Source: Bacteroidales bacterium (GTDB taxonomy: Bacteria > Bacteroidota > Bacteroidia > Bacteroidales > M50B96). From it: 59,534 nt of DNA. A program made the translations under genes and the position numbers. The notes below the pieces were generated by a model. The model was not told where the DNA came from, searched no databases, and saw only the letters and a list, made by a program, of their open reading frames with translations. Below, in pieces: positions 51,271 through 59,256 of this stretch. Location of the stretch: the NCBI GenBank assembly GCA_021740905.1, contig JAIOYV010000041.1, positions 1 to 59,534 of the forward strand, read 5' to 3'. The number at the start of each line of letters is the position of its first letter. Within the stretch, counting starts at the first letter, position 1.

Positions 51271-52392
51271 ATGAAAACACTAAAAATACTAATCGTAGAC
51301 GACGAGCCGGGAATCCGCTCAGGCATAAAAAGGGTTTTACGAAACTTTCGGGTGGGCTACCCCTTTATGGAAGACGATTTTGAGTTTGAAGCCATAGAAG
51401 CTGAAACCGGCGAGATTGCCCTCGATATTATCAATAACGAATCTGTTGATATAATTTTGTTGGACAATAAACTGCCGGGCATACAGGGCATCGACTTGTT
51501 GGAGAAAATCAACCAGATGCACCTCGACTCAGTGGTGATGATGATTACCTCATACGCATCTTTGGACCTGGCTGTAAAGGCCACCAACAAAGGGGCATAC
51601 AACTTTGTGCCGAAACCTTTCACGCCACAGGAACTGAAGGCAGCCATCGAAAATATCACCAAGCACCTGTTCCTGAAACGCATGACCCGCAAGATGAAAG
51701 AGGAGGGCAAGCACATCCGGTTCCAGTTTCTGTCCGTGTTATCGCACGAACTGAAATCGCCGATAAACGCGGTGGAAGGCTACCTCCAGATCATGCAGGA
51801 AAAACAGGTGGGCGAGAACATCGACGACTATATGTCGATGATCGACCGCTCGCTGATACGACTCCAGGGGATGCGCAACCTCATCATGGACATGCTCGAC
51901 CTGACCCGCATTGAATCGGGCAAGAAAAAGCGTAACCTGCAAGAGATCGACCTGTACGAAATGGGCAAGCTGGTTATCCACACCATCGAACCTTTGGCCA
52001 TCCAGCGCAATGTGAAAATCCGTTTCGATTGTGCCGAAAACCTTTCGTTTAGAGCCGATAACGAGGAAATCGAAATCATCCTCAACAACTTAGTGTCGAA
52101 TGCCGTGAAATACAACCGCGAAGGGGGTGAGGTCTTTTTCAATATCAGCAAACAAAAGGGCGAACTCCAAATCCGGGTAGAAGACACCGGGATCGGCATT
52201 TCCACGCAGGATCAGGAGAATCTTTTCAAGGAGTTCTCGCGTATCAAAAACTCCAAAACCAAAAACATCACCGGCTCCGGCCTGGGCCTGTCGATTGTAA
52301 AAAAGATGGTTGAATTAAACAATGGGCATATTACTTTGGAAAGCGTGGTGGATAAAGGGTCGGTGTTTAGGGTTGTGATGCCGGCTTCTTGA
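51271..52392 (+). CDS. receiver-histidine kinase hybrid
   Basis: The 373-residue protein from ATG 51271 (MKTLKILIVDDEPGIRSG) has an N-terminal receiver with phosphoacceptor D65 (ILLDNKLPG) and lysine in NFVPKPFTPQEL. HisKA follows, with H159 in SVLSHELKSPINAVEGY, then HATPase_c with NLVSNAVKYN, VEDTGIGIS and GSGLGLSIVKKMVE. There is no transmembrane segment. The order receiver-HisKA-HATPase suggests it is driven by phosphotransfer from another kinase, presumably the sensory hydrogenase kinase. The frame from 51241 adds 10 residues and is not favoured. A fragment of a paralogue lies at 54031-54230. Confidence 0.85.
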   Translation: MKTLKILIVDDEPGIRSGIKRVLRNFRVGYPFMEDDFEFEAIEAETGEIALDIINNESVDIILLDNKLPGIQGIDLLEKINQMHLDSVVMMITSYASLDLAVKATNKGAYNFVPKPFTPQELKAAIENITKHLFLKRMTRKMKEEGKHIRFQFLSVLSHELKSPINAVEGYLQIMQEKQVGENIDDYMSMIDRSLIRLQGMRNLIMDMLDLTRIESGKKKRNLQEIDLYEMGKLVIHTIEPLAIQRNVKIRFDCAENLSFRADNEEIEIILNNLVSNAVKYNREGGEVFFNISKQKGELQIRVEDTGIGISTQDQENLFKEFSRIKNSKTKNITGSGLGLSIVKKMVELNNGHITLESVVDKGSVFRVVMPAS

Positions 52393-52419
52393 AAATTACA
52401 TAGCTTCAACAATTGTTTT

Positions 52420-53019
52420 CTATTCAAGCAAAATATCAGTATTGTATTTTGCGACTATTTCTTCTACATCATCTATTGAAATTTCTCCAAGCTCAACTTT
52501 TTCAACAATGATATTAATTGCAGAAAAATGTATTTTTATGAATTTCGCAAACAAATTATTTGCTGAAGGAACAGAATTCAATGTGTTATCATTCATATTC
52601 TTAATATAATATCCACTAACTCGACCCCGAAACGATCCTTCTGCAATTCCTCCTATAAGTCCATATTGACCGTTCAAATTATGGTCGTTAATATCTTCAT
52701 ATTGAAATAGTGAGATTGTCCCTTTTTCCTTAACCGCTAAGAAATACATTAATTCAAAATCCTTCAGATAGCATGACTTATATTCTTTACCACCAATATC
52801 AAATCCTTTTATCTTCGAAGGAGTGAACTTTTTCTTATGACCATCAGCATCTCTAAAAAATAGATACATCGAATGTTTTTGCTTCAAATAACCATAAATA
52901 GTATCATTTTCAAGAGAGATATAAAAGCCTTCCTTATAATTCCTCTTCTGACTAAAACTCTTTTCAGCTGAAATAAAAAGGAACATAATACATAAAAAAT
53001 AAATCCTATTTTTTCTCAT
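52420..53019 (-). CDS. hypothetical secreted protein
   Basis: This 199-residue protein has a signal peptide (IYFLCIMFLFISAEKSFSQ). The mature part has beta-rich repeats of the kind GFYISLENDTIYGYLKQK, KFTPSKIKGFDIGGKEY and SLFQYEDIN, similar to small Bacteroidota envelope proteins, but no named domain is recognised. It is convergent with the hybrid kinase, whose stop is 27 bp away. Base composition is AT-richer than the hydrogenase genes, in keeping with an accessory region. Confidence 0.65.
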   Translation of the reverse strand: MRKNRIYFLCIMFLFISAEKSFSQKRNYKEGFYISLENDTIYGYLKQKHSMYLFFRDADGHKKKFTPSKIKGFDIGGKEYKSCYLKDFELMYFLAVKEKGTISLFQYEDINDHNLNGQYGLIGGIAEGSFRGRVSGYYIKNMNDNTLNSVPSANNLFAKFIKIHFSAINIIVEKVELGEISIDDVEEIVAKYNTDILLE

Positions 53020-53076
53020 TTGATTCGAAACTTTTCAATGTTCAGATTTTCCTGATGATTCAATAAATTATTTCAC

Positions 53077-53459
53077 AAAAAATTAATCCCCTAAAAGTAA
53101 ACATCATTTTTCACAAAGCTAATGTTTTGCAGCATAATATGTGAGATGATTTTTTGAAGAAAAAAATTGTGGAGATGATGAGCCCAAAACCAAAAGCTAT
53201 CGGATGATTACTATTGAAAATAATCCCCAAAAAATGAAAAGGGCTTTCCTTCCGATTAAAAGAAAGTCATCCGATTGCTGTCAAAAAAAAGACACCTCAG
53301 CTATTTCAATAACATTTTAGGCAAACCAACAGTCCTTAACATTTCATTGGCTTTATCCACTTTATCCTGGAATAGAGGCATCTTCTTATACTTTTCCAAT
53401 GAATTGTCGATGCGTACAATAGGGGTCTTTTTCTTATTTAATTCTTGTATTGTTTTCAT
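53077..53459. repeat. repeated cassette, copy A
   Basis: This segment contains TCACAAAGCTAATGTTTTGC (from 53111), CAGCATAATATGTGAGATG, GGGCTTTCCTTCCGATTAAA (from about 53246) and the small gene at 53301-53459. It is paralleled throughout by copy B at 56355-56720. Its first 80 bp are also found at 58410-58506. The non-coding part, 53020-53300, holds no other gene. Confidence 0.75.
53301..53459 (-). CDS. small protein linked to DUF6934 (52 aa)
   Basis: ATG at 53459 gives MKTIQELNKKKTPIVRIDNS, ending GLPKMLLK with TAG at 53301. It lies 14 bp downstream of the DUF6934-like gene on the same strand. A second copy, with 49 or so of 52 residues the same, is at 56562-56720 without its larger partner. 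The strong conservation of protein sequence between copies says it is a real gene. A two-gene toxin-antitoxin-like unit is a reasonable guess only. Confidence 0.7.
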   Translation of the reverse strand: MKTIQELNKKKTPIVRIDNSLEKYKKMPLFQDKVDKANEMLRTVGLPKMLLK

Positions 53460-53473
53460 AATTGCAAATTTAT

Positions 53474-53914
53474 CTATTTTCTTTTTACCAAAAAAGCTGA
53501 GTATTCCTCGTCAATTTCAAAATTCTCCCATTCACCATCCTTTAATCCAAATATTAGAAAATCTTCTTTCACTTCATCAAAATATTTTGATATTCCCATC
53601 CGGTACAATCGAGTTCTCGATTTAGTGCTTCCAGTCACGTAAATCCATGCTTCCGGTTCCTTATCAGTAAAAGCATAAACTGCTGAAACTACTGTTGCTA
53701 AAACTTGTTCACTGTCCCCATTATTTGACACAACTAAATCGTCAATATCACCAGTATCTTGGTCTTTGTCTCCAAAAGCAAGGTTGTAAAAATCTTTCAA
53801 AGATGTTTCGCTAAATTTTATAAGTTTGGGAATTTGTCCCCTTGGCCCTTCACTTATAAACTCAAACACCATTAATGTTTTTTCGGCCTTCAATTCATAA
53901 CGCGGTAATTTCAT
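53474..53914 (-). CDS. DUF6934-like hypothetical protein
   Basis: This 146-residue soluble protein begins MKLPRYELKAEKTLMVFEFI, with SEGPRGQIPKLIKFSE next and VYVTGSTKSRTRLYRMGIS-like core WIYVTGSTKSRTRLYR later. This matches the Bacteroidota family I recall as DUF6934, usually encoded just upstream of a small 50-residue protein, as here. Function is not established. The pattern of small paired genes in repeat-rich accessory DNA suggests a toxin-antitoxin or defence role (inference). Confidence 0.6.
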   Translation of the reverse strand: MKLPRYELKAEKTLMVFEFISEGPRGQIPKLIKFSETSLKDFYNLAFGDKDQDTGDIDDLVVSNNGDSEQVLATVVSAVYAFTDKEPEAWIYVTGSTKSRTRLYRMGISKYFDEVKEDFLIFGLKDGEWENFEIDEEYSAFLVKRK

Positions 53915-54030
53915 ACCTTCTTATCTTGTATCTTGGTACAAAGATACATATTTTACATTTGAAGTTGAATTGACGAGGGCATTTTGAAGTATTTCAAAAA
54001 AAGCAAACTATCCTGACAATAATTGCAAAT

Positions 54031-54230
54031 ATTGGCATTTTCCACAGAATGAAGCCTATCTTTTCAAGGAATTCTCCCGCATTAAAAACTCCAAAACCAA
54101 AAACATTACCGGCTCCGGCCTGGGCTTGTCTATAATGAAAAAGATGGTCGAACTAAATAATGGGCAAATTACACTGGAAAGTGTGGTGGATAAGGGGTCG
54201 GTGTTTACGGTTACGATACCAGCAGCATAA
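54031..54230 (+). pseudogene. C-terminal fragment of a hybrid kinase paralogue
   Basis: From 54051 to the TAA at 54228-54230 the sequence encodes LFKEFSRIKNSKTKNITGSG, GLGLSIMKKMVELNNGQI, and VDKGSVFTVTIPAA. This is almost the same as the last 60 residues of the kinase at 51271-52392. A short frameshifted stretch (54031-54050) still aligns with the codons just upstream, and nothing upstream of that remains. The copy differs at many silent positions, so it is an old duplication. Confidence 0.85.
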
Positions 54231-54306
54231 TTTTCTATGCCTCATGTGCTGGAATGAAAAGAAGAACTGTAAGTACCAACCCGGATTCGACCTGATTTAA
54301 AATACC

Positions 54307-54314
54307 TACCTTTG
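54307..54314 (+). promoter_or_regulatory. -7 element of the DUF433 gene
   Basis: TACCTTTG matches the TAnnTTTG consensus and lies 18 bp before the ATG at 54333, between the kinase fragment and the DUF433 gene. Confidence 0.5.
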
Positions 54315-54332
54315 CTTTATACTTAAAATGGC

Positions 54333-54563
54333 ATGAAAACATTAAACGAATTTATATCAATTAACCCGGAAATCAGATTTGGCAAGCCCTGTATTCGTGG
54401 CACACGAATTACTGTTGCCGACATCTTGGGTTGGTTGGCTTCCGGTATGTCGATGGAAGAAATACAATCAGACTTCCCCGAAATTAGAAAAGAACATATC
54501 CTTGCGGCTTTAGCCTTTTCAGCCAAAAGGGAGCAAAGCATTAAAACAGTGGTATATGGGTAA
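54333..54563 (+). CDS. DUF433 family antitoxin
   Basis: This 76-residue protein is typical of DUF433: INPEIRFGKPCIRGTRITVADILGWL then SGMSMEEIQSDFPEIRKEHI and LAALAFSA. The fold is a winged-helix-like DNA-binding domain, and members act as antitoxins to DUF5615 PIN-like toxins. The cognate gene overlaps its 3' end but is truncated. Confidence 0.85.
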   Translation: MKTLNEFISINPEIRFGKPCIRGTRITVADILGWLASGMSMEEIQSDFPEIRKEHILAALAFSAKREQSIKTVVYG

Positions 54564-54651
54564 ATTGTTGTTTGATGCCAACATTTCGTACAGAATAAAA
54601 AAGAAAGTTGAAATCGATTTCCTGTTTCGTTGCTATTCTCAGATTCAATAA
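54556..54651 (+). pseudogene. truncated DUF5615 PIN-like toxin
   Basis: ATG at 54556 overlaps the DUF433 stop. The product MGKLLFDANISYRIKKKVEI keeps the first PIN-like strand with D of LLFDANIS, but a TAA at 54649 ends it after 31 residues; intact family members are above 100. The remaining catalytic acids are missing and the secreted-protein gene follows 4 bp later, so the toxin is dead. Confidence 0.8.
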
Positions 54652-54655
54652 ATTG

Positions 54656-56245
54656 TCAATGAAGAATTACTAATTTGGCTGAAGATTGACCTACTGATAT
54701 CGAATAAACACCATTTCTAAGAGAGGATACATCAATCATACATTTCGATTCCCCCTTATATGTTTCGATCTTGAGAACAAGCCTTCCCTGCTGATCGAAT
54801 ATCGAAATTTGCTGTATCGAAGGTGCAATCCCATCTAATGTAATCTGCTGTTTTGCCGGATTTGGAAAACAGATGAGGCCAGATGTTTCGGCTTGGGGAT
54901 TATCTATTCCAAGTACATTTTGGTTTTCGATTGCCCCCATGTCGATACACCCACCAAATACCCGATCTTCACCTTTTATATCAGTAAGCGGAATAGGATA
55001 CATCTCAATTGTATTTTCTTTTCCTGCGTTTATGACAGGTGAATTGTCCATTAGTGCCCAATTATAAAGCTCTCCGTCGTATGCCAATCCAATGCCGGGC
55101 GATGGATCGACAAAAAGCGGATCCTGCATACTCATATTTCCATTATCAGGAAAGTTGTTATCCATTATCAAGTTGTACTGTACGCTATCGGGGTTCATCC
55201 AATTCCCACTTATACATTGTGTATCGAGGGGGTAATAGGCCTCGTTGTAGTTGTTCCAAACAATATTATTAATTACGGCCACCCTTGTTGAATTTATATC
55301 AATTGCAGAGTAATTCCCAAAAACCTCATTGTGGGCAATTGTATTATTAATATACTTTGATTCGGATAAAGAGTGACCGTTCATTATTCCGCTGCCAGAA
55401 TTATTACAGATCAGATTATTGGCAATAGTTGTATATCGTGTGCTTTCGTATATAACTCCATGTACGCACTTATTATTAAAGCATCGATTGTTAAATACCT
55501 CCGTTGTGGCTTGCCCCATGGGCTCATCACTTAAGTAAATAGCCGCACCCTGACCACCCATAAACAACGATCCTCCCGAAGAAGATAAATGGAATACAGT
55601 GTTATACTTAAACAGGTTGTTAAAGATTTTGCCATAGGATCCATAGCCCATGTAGATTGCTCCTCCTCCCAAAAAACTTTGATTGTGGCTAAAGAAATTA
55701 TGATAGATATTTGCCGAACAATAGTCCATGTAAATGCCACCACCACTATCCAATGCCAGATTATTCCGGATGGCTGAATTTGAAATTCTTATTTTGTCGA
55801 AGTGATAAACATATAAAACTCCTCCACTCTTTTCCTGGTCGCTACTACCACAAGCCTTTCCGTATTCCAGAACACAGAAGTCAAACAGGCTACTGTCCAT
55901 AGTGCTGGATGTGTTCAGGAAATAAATACCTTTCCACCCACCTTCCACCACAGATGTATCCGAAAAATTTGTGGTATCGTTGGCCGTGAAGGTTATACTA
56001 TCAGTCGCGTTACCAAAGGCAACTAAAGTTCCTTGCACAAATATGGCATTTTGTCCCCTACTCATAATTACCGTACCTGGCAGGATGGAAAGTGTAAAGC
56101 TCTGAAATATTTCCATATCCTGATCCAGAAATACAGTATCGCAATTCCAAACAGTGTTTGTATCAATTACAGCCGGGGCAATAATATTTTGTGCATAAGC
56201 ACTAAGACCTGTAAACAATAAAAATATAAAAAGAAGGTGTTTCAT
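54656..56245 (-). CDS. secreted beta-helix protein with type IX sorting domain
   Basis: This 529-residue protein has a signal peptide (HLLFIFLLFTGLSAYAQ). A parallel beta-helix of the choice-of-anchor type follows (ISNSAIRNNLALDSGGGIYM, GGGAIYMGYGSYGKIFNN, ATTEVFNNRCFNNKC) with SPVINAGKENT and GCIDMGAIE before the end. The C-terminal 70 residues are a T9SS type A domain: CFPNPAKQQITLDGI, ISIFDQQGRLVLKIE and LRNGVYSISV. It should be displayed on or released from the cell surface. Its 3' end abuts the truncated toxin. Confidence 0.8.
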   Translation of the reverse strand: MKHLLFIFLLFTGLSAYAQNIIAPAVIDTNTVWNCDTVFLDQDMEIFQSFTLSILPGTVIMSRGQNAIFVQGTLVAFGNATDSITFTANDTTNFSDTSVVEGGWKGIYFLNTSSTMDSSLFDFCVLEYGKACGSSDQEKSGGVLYVYHFDKIRISNSAIRNNLALDSGGGIYMDYCSANIYHNFFSHNQSFLGGGAIYMGYGSYGKIFNNLFKYNTVFHLSSSGGSLFMGGQGAAIYLSDEPMGQATTEVFNNRCFNNKCVHGVIYESTRYTTIANNLICNNSGSGIMNGHSLSESKYINNTIAHNEVFGNYSAIDINSTRVAVINNIVWNNYNEAYYPLDTQCISGNWMNPDSVQYNLIMDNNFPDNGNMSMQDPLFVDPSPGIGLAYDGELYNWALMDNSPVINAGKENTIEMYPIPLTDIKGEDRVFGGCIDMGAIENQNVLGIDNPQAETSGLICFPNPAKQQITLDGIAPSIQQISIFDQQGRLVLKIETYKGESKCMIDVSSLRNGVYSISVGQSSAKLVILH

Positions 56246-56354
56246 GGTATAGGTTTTATTCGTTTAGTCCTTATCTCGATTTATAAAATTAGTTGATTAA
56301 ACAAATTGTAAACGTCATCAATCTTGAAATATTCTTTTCTACAAATATTACGAT

Positions 56355-56720
56355 TAAAAAGCAAGCATGTTTTTGCATAAAGCTCATGTTTTGCAGCATA
56401 ATGTGTTAATTGATTATTTGAAGAAAAAAATAGAAGGGATGATTAGTCCAAACCCAATAGCCATCGGATAACTACGTTTGATAAGAATCCCCAAAAATAA
56501 AAAGGGCTTTCCTTCCGATTAAAAGAAAGTCATCCGATGGCTATCAAACCGGACTCCACAGCTATTTCAATATCATTTTAGGTAAACCTACTGTGCTTAA
56601 CATTTCATTGGCTTTATCCACTTTATCCTGGAATAGAGGCATCTTCTTATACTTTTCCAATGAATTGTCGATGCGGACAACCGGAGTTTTTTTCTTGTTT
56701 AATTCTTGTATTGTTTTCAC
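56355..56720. repeat. repeated cassette, copy B
   Basis: This parallels copy A (53077-53459) along its length: CATAAAGCTCATGTTTTGCA (56376-56395), CAGCATAATGTG, GGGCTTTCCTTCCGATTAAA (about 56503) and a second copy of the small gene. The DUF6934 partner is absent here. The short stretch 56246-56354 ahead of it has no gene. Confidence 0.75.
56562..56720 (-). CDS. second copy of the 52-aa DUF6934-linked protein, orphan
   Basis: Starting from GTG at 56720, the product reads (V/M)KTIQELNKKKTPVVRIDNS and ends GLPKMILK at TAG 56562-56564. Nearly all changes from the copy at 53301-53459 are conservative or silent, so the gene has been under selection. The start has changed from ATG to GTG, and no DUF6934-like gene stands upstream: 56721-56908 is non-coding. 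It may be a surviving antitoxin or a decaying orphan. Confidence 0.55.
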   Translation of the reverse strand: MKTIQELNKKKTPVVRIDNSLEKYKKMPLFQDKVDKANEMLSTVGLPKMILK

Positions 56721-56908
56721 AATCTACAACTAGGTCCAGTTTTTTCGATTTTCTGGACATTCCATGGATTGATGTTCAGCTTTTGACATTTTTCACCCAC
56801 CCAATTTTAAGTTTTTGTTAAGACAATATTTGTCATACTCTCTGTTTTTCATAAATGCTATTTTTGCCTGCAAATCGAATTATCGTTAACATTCAAACTA
56901 AATTATTT

Positions 56909-57418
56909 ATGAAAATTTTACGTTTACTGCCCCTGTTTTTACTGTCAGGGATCCTTGGTTTTCAATCCTGCTCAAAAGATGATGAATCGGAAAAAGTCCC
57001 GGTAAGTTTAAAGGTGATTGAAGGAGAAAGCATGGAATACACTATTGATGGCGCAACAAGCCAAATCTCGCTCGGTGATCATTGGGATGATATCAGGAAT
57101 AAACTAGGCGAACCCGATCTTACCACCACCTACAGTGCAACTTATTGGGGTACTGTACTTAATTTTAACGAATCGCGCAACTTGACCTCAGGTACCATTT
57201 TTCCATTTATAGTAAGCTCTGATAAATATGTTGTGGAATCGGCTATAACCGAAATGGGTATTTCGATGGGCGATGACCGCTCAAAGGTTTATCAGGTTTA
57301 TGGAACGAACTTTATTACCGTGGCTGGTGGCGAAGAGCGTTTCCCAGACTATGGTGTCCGTTTTGGCTATGACGACTACGATAAAGTTGAGTATATCTGG
57401 TTGGTGAGTATGAATTAA
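56909..57418 (+). CDS. hypothetical lipoprotein
   Basis: The 169-residue product from ATG 56909 (MKILRLLPLFLLSGILGFQS) has a lipobox ending in SCSK, so it is lipidated. The mature protein has two related segments, ISLGDHWDDIRNKLGEPDL and ISMGDDRSKVYQVYGTNF, each like the small beta-alpha repeat in which a protein anchors G-x-x-x-x-x-V/I-x-x-x-x-G. The upstream frame to 56855 is not favoured. Function unknown. Confidence 0.7.
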   Translation: MKILRLLPLFLLSGILGFQSCSKDDESEKVPVSLKVIEGESMEYTIDGATSQISLGDHWDDIRNKLGEPDLTTTYSATYWGTVLNFNESRNLTSGTIFPFIVSSDKYVVESAITEMGISMGDDRSKVYQVYGTNFITVAGGEERFPDYGVRFGYDDYDKVEYIWLVSMN

Positions 57419-57453
57419 AGAAAGACGAAAATGGCTTCCGCTTTATGAAGTAC

Positions 57454-57485
57454 AAAAGGTATAACATAAGGGTGTTATACCTTTT
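57454..57485. terminator. bidirectional terminator between convergent lipoprotein genes
   Basis: AAAAGGTATAACA (57454-57466) and TGTTATACCTTTT (57473-57485) form a perfect 13-bp stem with a 6-base loop, with a U-rich tail on both strands. It lies 36 bp after the lipoprotein stop and 85 bp from the convergent gene's stop. Confidence 0.8.
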
Positions 57486-57569
57486 GATGAAAAGGTGCGC
57501 GATACAATCGCTCACCAGCAAGAACTAAAAAACTGTCAACGAAATTATCAAATTTCTGTTTACCCGGCT

Positions 57570-58337
57570 TTACATTAAATCATAAATATTGTAGACTTCA
57601 AACTGTCCGCTGGTGATGCTAATGTTGTTTGAATTAATAATAACCTCCATACTGAAAGATCCTTTTACAGTTTTTGCAGCAAGGTTGTATTCAGTAATTG
57701 TAAGCTGGCCTGATACCGCAGGATAAGGATTTGTAGAATTGGGCATGTATTGAGCGTAATAATCACCGACTTCGGAAAGGTTGTAAGTACCCGGGATAAT
57801 ATCCTCCGGCATAAAAAGTAAGATTTGCTGTCCCCCCCAAAAACCGGTCACGCCTAAGATATCAAATACGATTGATGAGGTAACCCCGGTTGCCACAAAA
57901 GGCACTCCGTCGATAGTAGCGGTAAATGAGTTAGATGGTACCGCTGATGTGGCAAATGTTATCTGGTTTCCGTAGGAAGTGCCATTAATGTTTGTCGCAT
58001 ACGCTTTTGCATAATAGCTTGTATTTGTCTGGAGGCCTGTAATATTGCTGGTAAAGGTACCAATTCCTGAACCGTCCGAGCTTAGGTTATCAGTAATTGT
58101 CGGGTTTTGTTGGGTACTCCAACACACACCTCTTGCGATCACAGCGGAACCTCCATCGGTTGTAATATTGCCACCACTAACGGCAGAAGAATGGGTAACA
58201 TCGCTGGCACTTGTTGTTGACAAAGCCGGAAAATTATTGGGTGTGCTACTGCTATTTTTCTCGCAACCAAAAGCTACCGATAGGACAATAGCGATCATGG
58301 TTAAACGGAAAATCGAAAGGTTGTTCATTTTTTTCAT
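57570..58337 (-). CDS. lipoprotein with fibronectin type III-like domain
   Basis: This 255-residue protein has signal IFRLTMIAIVLSVAFGCEKN with a lipidated cysteine. Residues about 35-130 form a Fn3-like domain (SSAVSGGNITTDGGSAVIAR, GVCWSTQQNPTITDN, LQTNTSYYAKAYATN), a common Bacteroidota surface module. The rest (FTATIDGVPFVATGV, GTYNLSEVGDYYAQYMP, SGQLTITEYNLAAKTVKGSF) is a DUF6252-like beta domain. Probably a surface-exposed lipoprotein; function unknown. Confidence 0.75.
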   Translation of the reverse strand: MKKMNNLSIFRLTMIAIVLSVAFGCEKNSSSTPNNFPALSTTSASDVTHSSAVSGGNITTDGGSAVIARGVCWSTQQNPTITDNLSSDGSGIGTFTSNITGLQTNTSYYAKAYATNINGTSYGNQITFATSAVPSNSFTATIDGVPFVATGVTSSIVFDILGVTGFWGGQQILLFMPEDIIPGTYNLSEVGDYYAQYMPNSTNPYPAVSGQLTITEYNLAAKTVKGSFSMEVIINSNNISITSGQFEVYNIYDLM

Positions 58338-58409
58338 GTCATTTAATATTTAAAGTTAGCAATTGATTGTTTAGGTGCTTGTAAAATCATTAATCCTGAA
58401 ACTATTCCT

Positions 58410-58506
58410 GAAAAATTGATCCCATAAAAATAAGTATCATTTCTCACAAAGTTTATGTTCTGCAGCATAATGCGTGAGATGATTATTTTAAAATTCATCC
58501 GATGGG
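58410..58506. repeat. repeated cassette, partial copy C
   Basis: AAAAATTGATCCCATAAAAA, TATCATTTCTCACAAAG, and CAGCATAATGCGTGAGATGA match the first 80 bp of copy A. The copy ends in CATCCGATGGGTGTG. Only the start of the cassette is here, with no coding part. Confidence 0.65.
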
Positions 58507-58512
58507 TGTGTG

Positions 58513-59256
58513 CTAACTCCCACTCTGAGGCAGAGCTGTCCCTTTATTATAGATCACCGGCATCTGTCCCTTCCACTCGTTCCAAAGATCGGTATTCGTG
58601 ATAAGGTCTGCCATAAAGTGGCCCACATTGATCCGGCTGATTTGACCATCATTGAGGATACTTCTCATCGGGGAGGGATAAACTTCGATTTCGGATGGGC
58701 TTTCCTCGTCAATTAATCCCGAAGGTCGAACCGCAACCCATTCGATGGCATTGTCATTTTTACCAATATCGGTTCTTAGGTATTCTGCTGCCTGTTCATT
58801 GTCAGGGTGTGGAGGAAGTAGTAGACGGAGCAATGCAATTAGGCATTTTTGGGCAAAAGGGATTGTTTCGTTGATATCGCGATTGCGGTTGGCAACCGTA
58901 TTCATAAGAACAAATTTAATTGAGGTCTCTGGATTAGTTGCTTTGATTGCTTTGCATAATCTCCGGGTCGCTTCTGTCACAAGCCGGCGAGGTTTTCCAT
59001 AAACCCCTTTGAAATTCAGGTTATGGCCGAGGCACGAAGCTATAGCATCACAACCCGCGACATGTTGTTTCATCTCTTCGTCGGATAATTGCAGAACACT
59101 TGCGGCGATCATCGACAAACGTTCATTATTCTTTATTTTGTCAGGGAAATTTTCCGGAGACCGCACAATCACCCTAACATACTGGTCACGATTGAGCAAC
59201 TCTTCGACCAATCGTATCCCCGTTGCTCCGCTTGCACCCACTACTAAAATTGTCAT
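58513..59256 (-). CDS. NAD(P)-binding atypical short-chain dehydrogenase
   Basis: This 247-residue Rossmann-fold protein begins MTILVVGASGATGIRLVEEL, with the GASGATG nucleotide loop and RVIVRSPENFP, which resembles NADPH-preferring atypical SDRs (NmrA/BVR-B-like). ASCLGHNLNFKG is in the second strand region and FVLMNTVANRNRD near the middle. Typical SDR YxxxK is not clear. Many relatives act on flavins or quinones or sense redox state. The substrate is unknown. Confidence 0.7.
   Translation of the reverse strand: MTILVVGASGATGIRLVEELLNRDQYVRVIVRSPENFPDKIKNNERLSMIAASVLQLSDEEMKQHVAGCDAIASCLGHNLNFKGVYGKPRRLVTEATRRLCKAIKATNPETSIKFVLMNTVANRNRDINETIPFAQKCLIALLRLLLPPHPDNEQAAEYLRTDIGKNDNAIEWVAVRPSGLIDEESPSEIEVYPSPMRSILNDGQISRINVGHFMADLITNTDLWNEWKGQMPVIYNKGTALPQSGS

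Noticed and set aside
53275-53625. Plus-strand open frame of 116 codons
   Set aside because: It is antisense to the 52-residue gene and the end of the DUF6934-like gene, both of which have better support from duplicate copies and family resemblance.
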